A stretch of 64,000 bases of DNA from assembly GCA_026168455.1 (NCBI GenBank), contig CM047425.1, forward strand, positions 94,181,580 through 94,245,579. The letters are read 5' to 3'. This DNA comes from Theocolax elegans (taxonomy: Eukaryota; Arthropoda; Insecta; Hymenoptera; Cerocephalidae). The notes beneath the pieces were generated by a model. The model saw only the letters and a list, made by a program, of their open reading frames with translations, did no database searches and had not been told where the DNA came from. Shown piece by piece: positions 53,144 to 64,000 of this stretch (positions within the stretch are counted from its first letter, which is position 1; each line of letters begins with the position of its first letter). A program made the position numbers and the translations under genes.

Positions 53144-53630
53144 GAGAAGAGTAGTAGGGTGAGACGAAGCTCGACAGCGTGAGCGACGGAGCGTCCTTTA
53201 TCCTTGTCCGCGTGGAGCAAAGTTGCTTAAGCCCCGTGGCGTGGCGAGGGGAAAGGAGAGGACGGTGGTGATGTATGGCCCGACGATTGCAGCCAGACTT
53301 TGACTATAAATCCCTGCTAGCCTCCCGACCGTCCTTATACCGTGACTCGCTCTCTTGCTCTCTCGGTTGCTTCCTTCTTTGCTTATTCTCTCTCTTCCTT
53401 CTCGCTCGAACCCCCGGAAAACTCTTGTCTAGCTCTTTCTAACCCCGGTGGTGTCTGCGAGCGCGCGAGCGGGGATAAATAGATCGGCGCTAAAAGACCG
53501 CGGTGATGTAAGACGCTGCTTTATTGCTCGATCTCTTACCTTTCTTCTTTTTTTTCTCATCTCATGTATATATCCACTAGGCTTTCTCGCGCGGGCTCTT
53601 TTTCACTTTCGCGGAATCGGTTTTTATTAA
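52891..53630. promoter_or_regulatory. GC-richer island with GA tract and TGACTATAAAT
   Basis: A GA tract at 53,101-53,147 is followed by CG-rich DNA and the recurrent 11-mer TGACTATAAAT at 53,301-53,311. A CT-rich stretch follows at 53,345-53,405, then a second ATAAA core (gggataaatagatcgg) near 53,471-53,486. This is the clearest example of the island architecture repeated through the window. A core promoter (TATA-like TATAAAT) or an enhancer are both possible; no transcript is demonstrable. Confidence 0.35.
53101..53147. repeat. GA microsatellite
   Basis: A (GA)n tract with minor interruptions at its ends. Confidence 0.9.
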
Positions 53631-54230
53631 ATTCTTACAAACTTGCGTCTTTATTACTTTTTTTAGTATTTGTCTTAACACATTTTCATCTTTGCAGATA
53701 CATTCACAAAAAAATCTCTTTATTTCAATGTTTTTCAAGTAAATTTATCATATTTTTTGGTAGCTGATGTGCACTTGAGTGATCTCGCGTTTAAGTAATT
53801 TACTCTCGAAAAATGCAGTATGTAATTAATAGTACAAAACATAATAATGGTAATATAAAAGATTGCTTGTCTTTTACGTAATGAAAGTAAATATACATTG
53901 AGGAAAAAGTTGAATAAAAATTACCCAAATGCTCCGTATAAAGTGCTGACGTTTGCTTGTTTACATTTTTGTCCAGAATACAATATAGAAAAATGGAGAA
54001 TCACGTTAAATTATTTACTATTTTACAATTTACATTACTTCTAAAAAAAACCTTAAAAGAGAGATAAACAATAATTTCAAGTATTCCTACTAAATATTTT
54101 ATTTCTTTGGGATTTTGCATATACTCGGGTCATAAAAACACTAATTTACTAGGAAGATCAAGAAGAAAGACGAAGTTCCATTATTCAAACAGTTCATCAC
54201 CTCGGAAAGAGTAAAAGAGAAAAGAAAAGA
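53631..54230. other. AT-rich non-coding DNA
   Basis: Nothing recognised. Confidence 0.55.
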
Positions 54231-54860
54231 TGTAATATGATCACGAAAGAAGAACCTGAGACGAAGGGGAAAAAGGATCTCTGACCCGTTAAATAATTAA
54301 GGAGTAACCAAGGCAATAGAAGCTCCCCTCGACACAGAGAGAGGAAGAGAGAGAGAGAGAGAGAGATAGACCCACACCCATATGTATATACAGTACAGAG
54401 CAATATACAGATATATCCAATCTAAGAGATCAGCGCACAATCCGCTAATTAGTCTTATCGGTGAGGTGATCGCGAAAACCTCTGGCAACGTTCCAACCGT
54501 ATCGTTAAGAAAGCCGAGCCTCCTTAACGCGAGAAGAAACACTATAAGAGATCCTTGAGGTAGCCAGCGCCAATGATTTCAAGATGATCGATGTCTCTCT
54601 TCGTCCCTGTATGTAACAAACAAACAATCGTTAGTCCTTCTCGAGGATCCTCGAGTGTACAGGTGGCACCGACGCGTCCGACGGGGACTAATGGTCGGCT
54701 GTCCTGGTGCGGAGGTCATCCATCCATCACTCGGAACGTTAGAGAAACGTGTATACCGACCCTTTCCAGGCACGACTTGACTTTTCGCGAGATACTTACC
54801 CGAAATGGTACGAATTCGCATCCGGGTTATTATCTTCTTTCTACCGAGTATTATTATACT
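54231..54860. promoter_or_regulatory. GC-richer island with GA tract
   Basis: A GA tract lies at about 54,335-54,366. Opposing frames (54,579-54,935 minus and 54,591-54,869 plus) overlap almost completely and show no domain. Regulatory function is inference. Confidence 0.2.
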
Positions 54861-55330
54861 CGGGATTAGGATGAATTTCATTAATACATTTTTCGCGTCA
54901 AACGTCACATACAAAAAATAGAGTTGAAGCAACATTTAATTCCTATTCAAGCCAGCATATTGTATAATATCACTTGTTTTCATTAAATAAGTTCATTATT
55001 CAAATTGATTTTTTTCCGATTTCCAATTTCAATCGCAAATTTTAAAGAAAACCACAAACCGTATATGCAGCGATAAAACTCTTCTTCCAGTAAATTAAAC
55101 GAGAAACAGTATGTATTTACAATTCGTTACATTTTGAAACGAGAAAATAATAAGTAACAACAACGAATACGTCTTTAAATTGCTTCGAACTTACGGATAT
55201 CTATCCTTGATTGACAACTTTTAAATTGCATTATATCAGAATTCCTAAAAATACGAATCGACTATATGAAAAAGCTTAGAATGAAAAACATCGAGAATAA
55301 ATAAAGCAACTTTACAGTGAAATTTTTATT
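54861..55330. other. AT-rich non-coding DNA
   Basis: Nothing recognised. Confidence 0.55.
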
Positions 55331-56870
55331 GAATCGGCAAATGGTCAAGAATAATCTTTACGCAGTTATAACGAATCGGTGCAAAAAGTAACACGCACCG
55401 GACAAACTCGATGTATACAATTCTCGCCGGACACACTTGGATCTCGCTAACGATCATGAAAATCCCCTTATACACTAAAGCCGTAGGGGTACCGGTTTCA
55501 TTACGACCGCAGAGAAGAGACTTATGCGAGCGCATCTTGTGTGGCTCGGTTTTATCCCCCTTTGGTCTCCCTCACTCTCTCTCTCTCTCTCTCTCTCTCT
55601 GTCCCTTATAAATTATTTATAAAGAAATAGAGGGAACGAAGACGACGAGAGAAAGAGATTTATTTGCACTAAGTGGCGCGGCAGCCGGCTTCTTATTATA
55701 CCAGCGTTTCGATACATCGTCGTCGCGCCCACCAACACGTCCGAGAAATGCCGCATTATACGTGTTCATTTTTTCGCGAGCCATAGGGAGAGAAAAAAGA
55801 TGAAAAGTCGATGCACAGAGATATATATTATATCTCAGCAAAAGGAACACCCTGCTGCGAGCTAGCCGTTGAACGACTCAATTCGAGATCTCATAATTGA
55901 CTATTAGTGGCCCTCCTTTCATATGCTCGGCTCTTTTTAGCGGTTGAATTATGTTATGGAATATTAAAATTGATGCTACAATTCGTGTAATGCTTCTGTA
56001 ATGCATCCCGAAACGTAAGCAACGAGAAGCGAGTTTCGAGTTAACGAGAAACCCGGAGTACTAAATTCTAATTACATACATCCTTTCTATGATATTTAAC
56101 AATGTTTTATTATTTTTATTAATGTAGTAGCTGATATAATCGCAATCCTGCGAAATCAAAATTGAGACAGCAAAATTAATATACTCCGTCAACTGTATTT
56201 AAAAAAATTGTACTAACGCAATTGTACTAAAACTATTTTTATACAACTTACCTATAATAAAGCGGGGTAATGAAAATATAACTTTTATTTATTTATTAGC
56301 GTACATGTTAGAGGATCGATTTATAATGAAACCTATTACTCAATGAATTATAAGGAGTCAAAACGTGAACGATAAATTAAAACCGTAAAAAAAACCCTGA
56401 AAAGGCATAACTATACGAGTCTGAAAATTCGACAGCTACACGTGCAACGAAAGTTACACTAGTTTAGAAAGAAGAGCGTGCCAGCCGATCTCGAAGACGT
56501 ATCGCGAAATTGGCCCTTCGCGGTTAAAGATATTGCGAATAAGGCACGCGCGCTCTCAGGGCAACAAATGATTAACAAGCAAGATAAAAAGCAGGACACG
56601 ATGTTAATGCGGCGTAACGAGCCGGGAGACTCACTGCGCGCTGCGTTAGTTAAATGGTATCGGGACGCCGCGCGCCACGTGTAAACGCCCTATAAGAAGA
56701 GGGAAAAGAGGAGGGTCGGTTTCGCTCCGTCGAATTACGCGATATCCATCGCGATTCGTGAGCTCCGCGCGAGCCTGATTCTCGCGACCGCCGACGACTT
56801 GACTATATATATACACTCCTCTTCCTCCTTGGCTACTTTACTTTCTGGCTATACTCAATGTTTTCTGTAC
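55331..56870. promoter_or_regulatory. GC-richer islands with CT tract
   Basis: GC-richer stretches at about 55,340-55,960 (CT tract 55,570-55,600) and 56,440-56,860 surround AT-rich DNA. A 68-residue frame at 56,478-56,684 opens at GTG, not ATG, and has no recognised domain or splice sites. It is not called. A TGACTATA core lies near 56,800. Confidence 0.2.
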
Positions 56871-57081
56871 ATTTTATATCTCTTCTCGCTTTCCAGTGTT
56901 GGCCATGGTTACAATTTCTTACTTCGAATTCTTGTCAAATTTATAACTGAAAAATTATTGTTTACCAAACAATAATAGTATACGTATAAATCGCGTAAAA
57001 TAAAGTACGCATAAATAATAGTAGTACGTATAGTACGTAAGAATGAAAAATGTATAAATTTTAAGAATGTATTATAACTAA

Positions 57082-57401
57082 CTAAGAAGAGTGTCACTAG
57101 GATATGATTTCTATTATAAAAATATGAAGAACAAGATATTTCAGCTTCTCGTTTTTAAATCAAATCTACTCACTTTCAGCTTTCTTCTGGATTTAAGTTT
57201 GGGAGTATTTCTCTATTTGTATGACAGTTATAAGAAACCTAAGTAAAAGACATTTTTGTGCAATTTTTCGTTATTTGCTTATATATTCTGTAAAAAAGGC
57301 GTTAGAATCTATAACTCCGGCTTTTCTCACATTTTTATGGCAGAAATCATATCCTATCGTTTGGTAAAGATTCATTTCCCGGAGATGTGACACTCTCCTT
57401 G
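57082..57401. mobile_element. MITE-like element, family 1 copy 2 (diverged)
   Basis: The right end (gacactctccttg then TAA at 57,402-57,404) shares its terminal motif with the 5.6-kb element. The left end reads ctaagaagagtgtcac after TAA (57,079-57,081). Inner arms pair through aggatatgatttct near 57,099-57,112 and its complement near 57,345-57,358. The two arms are offset by about 30 bp of extra sequence in the right arm. It is shorter (320 bp) and less symmetric than copy 1 and has no coding capacity. Confidence 0.75.
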
Positions 57402-57404
57402 TAA

Positions 57405-58030
57405 GTATAAGTCATTGTATGCTTAAAACATTATTCTTAAACCTTTAACACTCTAATAAGAACTGTTAACTCGACTCTTCGCACCTATATTTATGATAGA
57501 TACAAAAGTATCTTATATTTAAGCAATTGTGAGTCTATAGTAAAATTAAATTAATAAAGAGTGACATATTTTCTTATAAATGAATTTAAATATTTAAAAA
57601 TAATTTATAATTTGATGTTAAACTAAAAAAATTTGATTTTGCATCATATACAGATTTTATACGACATGGCTATAATTTAATTATAAAATCAATAAACTTT
57701 ACATTTCTTTACGTGTAATTTAAAATATTACTTAGAAATTTATATTACTGTCAGAAAAGTTTAAAAAGTAATATTTAATAAAAGAAATTAGTACATATGT
57801 ATGATACTTTCTTTTTTAATTTCAATACGTCTGCGATAATAAGATTAAAAAATAAGTCAGTTTTAATTTAAGATTACCCAAAATGTCAGATGTCAAATAT
57901 ATAAGTAAAAGCCTATTAGTTTATTTTTTAACTTCTATATAAATCCATACTTAACGCACGAATGAATAAGACTATTAAATTTCAAAAAACTCATTTGATG
58001 CTGGATAGTAAAATAAACACCCATGAATAG
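57405..58030. other. AT-rich non-coding DNA
   Basis: Nothing recognised. Confidence 0.55.
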
Positions 58031-58960
58031 CCGGTATCACAAAATCTGATCAAATAATTTGGTTAAGGGCTGCGTTATAGACCTCATAATGCGCACAGCA
58101 TCCCTCGCTATAATCCGGCCCTGTCGTTTCCCTTTCTCTCTACACACACACACATATATATATGAAAGGTACTTTCTTCGGTGCGCGTTATCTATCCACA
58201 CCGTCGCTTCGTTAAGAGCCATTTTAATGCCGCGCGCTTATTCGCATCGAGCGCGCTCGTAGGGGCGCAAAACGAAGGGAACAATAAGAGCAACGAGAAA
58301 TAAGGTATAGGGCTCAGTCGTCATACGAGCTTGGTAAAAGTACCTTTCTTTTTTTATCGCTTTCGCTTAGTATCAGTAACCAAAAAAAGCGACGAGATAA
58401 AAGTGTGCGTACGATTTGTTTACATCGTTTTTTTTTGCACTTATAACTCGATGATTTTTCTTCGTTAAAATTATTCGAATACACAGGAACACATATTTTA
58501 TTCAATATACAATAAATAATAAATACGCGAGTCGAAAATTATCATATCCAATAAATAGTTAATAGTCGATATAGTTCACTATTCTGATTGGTTATAGAAG
58601 ACGACGAGCGTAAAAAGCATTCGAAATTTTGACGATTCATCAAGTCGAATTGATGCGGTTAATACTAAACAAAGAGAGACTAAAGAAAACGACCCCAAGC
58701 AAAGCGATTAGGAAATTAATCATCGTAACGGTCCGATGAACCGTGATCACTTGAGCGAACGAACACCGCCGAACGGTTTTCCCCTTGTATATATATACAC
58801 AAGTCGCGCTGAAAATAGCCTCGCGGTATCTCGGACCCGCGACAGTGATGTATCGGCACTGTTTCGTGCACGTAAACGCTAATCAATGTTCGAGCGCGTG
58901 ACAGGAGCACTAAACTACGTATATATATCGATTGTATATATAATATATACATGCGTGTGC
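58031..58960. promoter_or_regulatory. GC-richer islands
   Basis: GC-richer stretches at about 58,040-58,330 and 58,590-58,920 with short CA/TA runs near 58,142-58,164. No coding exon is recognised. Regulatory function is inference. Confidence 0.2.
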
Positions 58961-60660
58961 GTGTATCTGTACATATTGTATGTATATATATGTATGCATA
59001 CCGACCGATTTTTCCACTCGCTCTTTTTTAATTAACAGCATTAGGAAAGGTATAGCTGCATTTTTCGTAAATACATACATACAGAATCAATACACATTTT
59101 TTCACGTAATTCTATACGCTGGTTCTGAGTTCCTATGCTGTATTCGTATTGCGCCTCGAGTTTGTGCTAAGTCTATATGTCTATATAGTTGTGGCAACGC
59201 TTGGAATGAGTAAACGAGTAAATAAATCAATACCTCTGTAATTGCATGCTTGTTTTGTTTTAATTGCAACGCATTTTTATTGAGCGGTCGACCTATGTTA
59301 TAATAGCGTTATATACCACTCTTTCCTTTTTGCTCAACGTGGTTGTGCTCGTGTGAGCAAATAGGGTTTGGTAATTACAACTTGACGTTTACTACCATTG
59401 TAATGAGATATATGTCATGAATTTCTTTACATAACAACTTTGAGCACTAAGATTATTATTATTATCTCTTTTTTTTTTTACTCAATCGACAATAATTTCT
59501 TCTGTCGTTATAAAGTTTGTATTTATACCTTAATCCGAGTCTTGTATAAATTAATTACTCTTGATTGTTAGTTTACACGTATACATATTGTAGATATGCA
59601 GCAATAATTGTCTTTCACATAAATTAGTAATAACTTTAAGAACTGTCCGCATTAATGTATTGATTCAACGAAATACACTGTACCATTATATAATTGAATA
59701 TTAAATCATCCTAGAGAATAGGAGTAGAGTATACAAATTGACGCAAGAACGAACGCTGCAGAATATATAACATAACCGGATGAAATTTCTGTCAACTGCG
59801 CAACTGACACAGGTACCCTACAAAAGTTCTTCCAATAAATTCACTACATTTGCAGACAGTTGTCAACTCGATACATGCAGTTTGGTTAATGTTCGATTTT
59901 ATCTGCGAGTTTCGTTGATTGACTAAATAACATAGTGAAAGTACACAAGTGTCAGTGACTATCATCTAATCTCAATTTTTACTCGATTTATATATGTATA
60001 TGAGTTGTCCAATTAGAAAAGTTCATACATTTGAATAAAATTTGCTTGCAAGGATAGTGAGCGCACCAAAAATTACAGGGATGTACACCTTTTAATTAAA
60101 AAATTGTACTTATCTAAAATATTGAATTATAAATCTGAAAAAAAATCATATACGCGTGTCTTAAAACGTAAAGGAGGGAATAAAGTTTGGATTATTAAAG
60201 AAAATATAATTTTTTTCGGTAAGTATCAATAAAACAAAATACATAAACTTTGAACTCAATCATCCTAATTAAATTATTATCAAATTTATAATTTGGAAAA
60301 ATTTGGATATTTTTTTAAAACATGCTTGACAGCCTAAAGTTTCATATTTAAAAAAAATGAATTGTTTTATTTATGAAAAAAAGTATAAAAAATGACAATT
60401 TTCTGAGTGTGACATGTCCTTAACGTTGAATAATAGAGGATTATATCAATTTAGCCGTAGTTGAATAATCAAGAGCGATAAATTTGAATAATGTATAACC
60501 TTAAAAATGTACACGAAGTCGTGTTGAATGTTTTACAACTTGGTCAAATTAATTGAGTAAAAAAATTAAAATAATAAAAAATGCAAGCCTGCGTACATAC
60601 ACAAAGTAGTTAAAGGGAAAGGTATACAGATCGAGACAACGAAATAAATAAATCTTTCTG
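58961..60660. other. AT-rich non-coding DNA
   Basis: No gene is recognised. The stretch at about 60,040-60,420 was examined as a possible decayed transposon but lacks convincing termini. Confidence 0.5.
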
Positions 60661-61390
60661 GTTTAACGATTAACACACTGTATATACATAAACATACATA
60701 CGAGTGCTTCGATAAATCAGGTAATCATCGTTAACGAACAGTATATATAATGCTCGTAAGAACAAGTTGCAGTTAGCCCAGTAAAACATGCACACGTAAC
60801 TCGGGGCTCGCGCAAAGTCACAGCCGATATTCAACCACGAGGAGTATATTGCTCGAAGGCTTACCTGCACAAGCAGACACTACACGCGCGCGCGCACACA
60901 CACACACACACACACGTGCACATATATACATAGATAATGTAGGGCTCGAGCACGGACTTAAGAAGCCAAAATTGATCGTCAAGCTTTACGAGCTTGCGGC
61001 CTCACCCGCGTTATATACGCTCTCGCGTATAGAGCAACCCGTGGCCCAGATATACTATAGGGAAGCCTATAACACGTTAGGAGCACGAGAGAGAGAGAGA
61101 GAGAAGAGGAGGAGGGCTCTTTAACGCTCGTGTGTGAGGGCATAGTCGATATAATTCACTGAGCGTCGGTGTACGGCGTGTTAATCGAGTAACACGCCGC
61201 TAACGAGGCGAGTATGTTTAGTCCGCACCACCGCCCCCGACGCGATCCTCTCTCTCTCTCTCTCCTCTCTGTCTCTCTCTCACACACACACCCCCAACCC
61301 ACCCTCCCCTACCTCCCTCCCGCCCACTCTAACACTCTTGGTCTGCATATATTCTCTCTATCTGCCAAGTTTCAAACCAGGAGTGGGTAA
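60661..61390. promoter_or_regulatory. GC-richer island with CA, GA and CT tracts
   Basis: It contains a CG/CA alternating tract (about 60,885-60,915), a GA tract (about 61,087-61,104) and CT-rich sequence (61,248-61,291) passing into CA and then C-rich sequence. No coding frame is recognised. Regulatory function is inference. Confidence 0.25.
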
Positions 61391-63190
61391 GTAGCTCTGC
61401 AAACTGTATACGAGGTGAAACACGTTGTTGATAAAAGTTTAGTATAATTTTAAAATTTAAGAACGTAGTGTCGATGATGCTAACGATATAGACTAATTGG
61501 TCTAAGTATCTTCGCAGTTTAATATTAAATTCAGAGTGATTACATATCATGGTAATGCCTACATTTCGGTTATGATTTTGAACCGTCGATCAATCATATA
61601 GCTTGTGGATATTTCGATAACCTTATTTTTATTTTGATAAATATAATAAATATATTCGAAATGTAGATTTATCAAATTTGTTGCGATACAGTATCACAAT
61701 CAATATAAATTATAACATACAAGAAGAAAATGATCCTGACAGATCTGCATAGATATATTCGTGTAGACAAATAGATCGATGATATTCGCCCGAAAGTATC
61801 TAAGGAACGAGCAGGTGGACAAAATCCGAGTGATGTGCATAATAGAGAAACAACGAGGAGGAAAGGTGTAGTAGTTGGAGTCCCCCTTGGAGAACGCGCT
61901 CCTCTCATATTTCCCACTAATTGCCGGCATCTAATCTCTCGGAGCCACAGCCTGACATGGAGGGCATACCAGCCTGTATAGTATCCGTTATCGGGGTTAG
62001 AATTGTCGCTTATACTGCCATATATAAGCTACCGTGCATTTTCCTACTTACCCTTCCCTTCCCTTCCCTTCCCGTTTCCACCTACCTTCTCCGCATCTCG
62101 TAATGTATATATGCACCCACGGTGTTCTTACGGCCTTTACTGCCTTAACGGATTAGACCATCTTGCGGGATTACGACGAAAATTCTACGATATTGATTAT
62201 CTCTTAAGGGATGTTGAGCGCTCTTTGTTTTCTATTCAAAATTCTCCCTATAGTTTGATTGATTCGATGAATTATACATGTCTTTCATTCACAGATGATG
62301 GATAATCTTTGCAAATTTTATAGTTATTCTTTTGTATGATAGGCTATTATAAGACCAGCCGATAATCATTGGATAACTCTGACGACAATAGTAAAATAGT
62401 TATTAATGCATCAGTTGTTGTTTTTGTATATGGAATCGTTAATTGATACATCTATTGTTATCAGCTTTTATCAAATTTTCACTTTGACTCGCGGTAAAAG
62501 AAGGTCTGCGGTAAATTATATATATATTATATACATATATATAAACCTTTAAAATTAATGAAGCATTCAAAATAATTTTGATTCGCTTTTCAAGAATGAC
62601 ATTGACGTGCATTTAAATATTTCTCATACGCGGTAAGTTAGTTATAACGATCCCAAGCGCGGCATAATTATAAACCAAACATTTTGACGTAACAGTCCTT
62701 TAATTATTTTGTGAGATTCGCGTGTAATAATATACCTTGAAACCGTTGAAAATTTAAATAACCTTAAATTTTTAAGTAAATTTAATAATAATTGATCCGA
62801 GTTTATTAATTCCTTTATTAGGAATGGCATAGGAAGAAATAACGAAAAAAAGCCCCGCATTAAAAAGGTATATTAAAGCCTTGGGTATGACAGTGAATGA
62901 CGTATCGCAGGTCGGTGTCGACGTCAACGACTCAGCGGGAGACTAAGGGTTATTTCGGGTGTATAGATCAACCCTATCGTGTCAGCTGCCTCAACTTCGA
63001 ACTAATGTCCCCGAACATATATCCAAACTCACTTTAATTCCCTTCTCTGCATCTACGTCGCGTTCTATTTTTCTCTTCCGCTTATATTCTGTCGACATAT
63101 ATACACCTCCACATTTTCTATTAGCTGTAATATCCTTACGTTCATATTCTGCATATTCTGCTTCTTTTTCACTTTTACTTCTTTAAACAT
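61391..63190. other. Mixed non-coding DNA
   Basis: A (CCCTT)n pentanucleotide array lies at about 62,051-62,073. GC-richer patches occur at 61,790-62,180 and 62,880-63,070. No gene is recognised. Confidence 0.5.
62051..62073. repeat. (CCCTT)n pentanucleotide repeat
   Basis: About four and a half tandem CCCTT units. Confidence 0.85.
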
Positions 63191-64000
63191 TTCATCCTAT
63201 ATATATACATACTTGTATTTTTAAGTTTAAATTTTTTTCTTTTATAAGTCTCAACTTATCTAGTACAATTAATAATGTTATTTTATTTACAATATCCAGC
63301 TTTATTATGGATATAATAAAGATTAATAATTTTAGGTTAAAAATCACTGCAACTCATTTAACCAGAATCCGAGTTTAAAAACTAGGAAAAAAGTTCCTCG
63401 TTACAATAATACTAAAGTACATTTTTTTCAAATTAATTATTCACTTGCTTGAATAATCGGTACGTTCAGTATCAATTTAAATTGTACTTAAAGCAAGAGA
63501 TTAAATTACGTAGTAATATTATTGCACATATATAAGTAGAAATATTAACTAATAAATAAAAAAAATCCCTAATATTTTAAAAAATGAATGTGTTGTTAAA
63601 TTAATAATACAACAAATATTTTTTGTGACACATTTTTTTGAAGTGAAATAAAAATTGTCACTTTTTAGTAAGAAAACTTAAATCAATACAATATTGAAAT
63701 AAAAGTTCACTTGACATTTCCATCGAATAAAGTTTAAAATAATTTTTATTAAAATTATTAATTAAGTACATTCTAAATTGTCTACCAAACTAGTAACGAA
63801 AATATCCTTCTTGATATTCGCATGGATCAAAGTTTACATCTAAACAAACGAATAAATAGTACTCACGGCAAGTGTTAAAAATAGTACACAGAAGATGCAG
63901 ACACCGTACATCATCAAGGCTATTACAAAAATATAAAACATGTATACATGTATATATAGGTATGCATAATCGAGGGTGCATGTGCGCAACCCTTTTACTC
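63191..64000. other. AT-rich non-coding DNA
   Basis: Nothing recognised up to the window edge. Confidence 0.55.

Noticed and set aside
54579..54935. 118-residue minus frame overlapping a 92-residue plus frame
   Set aside because: The two overlap almost entirely, neither has a domain, and neither is flanked by plausible splice or start context.
56478..56684. 68-residue frame of protein-like composition
   Set aside because: It opens at GTG, has no known domain and lies in a GC-richer island where long chance frames are expected.
60040..60420. Decayed transposon suspected from atgtacacc and gacatgtcc-like ends
   Set aside because: The ends do not pair convincingly and no internal symmetry was found.

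Overview
The window is almost entirely non-coding nuclear DNA of an insect. It is AT-rich and interrupted every 2-3 kb by GC-richer islands that carry long (GA/CT)n tracts. It also holds palindromic MITE-like elements, a tRNA-derived SINE and one divergent ionotropic (chemosensory) receptor gene. The receptor type, the alternating composition and the short non-autonomous transposons suggest a hymenopteran, perhaps an ant. That placement is inference from style, not from a diagnostic marker. Short open frames, many starting at GTG or TTG, occur throughout. Nearly all lie in low-complexity or repeat sequence and are not genes.

Layout. 1-13,060: AT-rich DNA with GC-richer islands near 0.3-0.7, 2.1-2.5, 4.7-5.4, 7.6-9.2, 9.9-10.5 and 11.8-12.3 kb, and a 650-bp near-perfect palindromic element at 5,605-6,254. 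13,061-25,945: two more inverted-repeat elements (13.06-13.44 and 18.75-18.95 kb), several islands, and at 23.15-23.24 kb a short exon-like repeat that recurs at 37 kb. 25,950-27,750: a foldback-type element whose long inverted arms are built partly of a 28-bp minisatellite (10 units left, 7 right) around a spacer with (AC)n about 225 bp long. 27.9-36.8 kb: islands and AT-rich DNA. 36,864-37,498: a nested inverted-repeat composite with two strong hairpins. 41,703-41,950: a SINE in minus orientation with a perfect 13-bp target-site duplication.

43,965-45,744 holds the only convincing protein-coding locus, a single-exon divergent ionotropic receptor. Its signal-peptide start and its 546-residue main frame are one base out of register around a T7 run. 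About 170 bp downstream lies a decayed fragment of a second receptor, so the locus was once at least a pair. From 46 kb to the end there is only intergenic or intronic DNA with further islands, plus a second, diverged member of the 5.6-kb palindromic family at 57,082-57,401.

There is no operon-like organisation. The two receptor sequences are explained by local duplication and decay, and the repeats by several independent insertions. The GC-richer islands could be regulatory DNA of a neighbouring or host gene, but this window shows no exon of such a gene. No virus-derived gene, CRISPR array, rRNA or functional tRNA gene was recognised.
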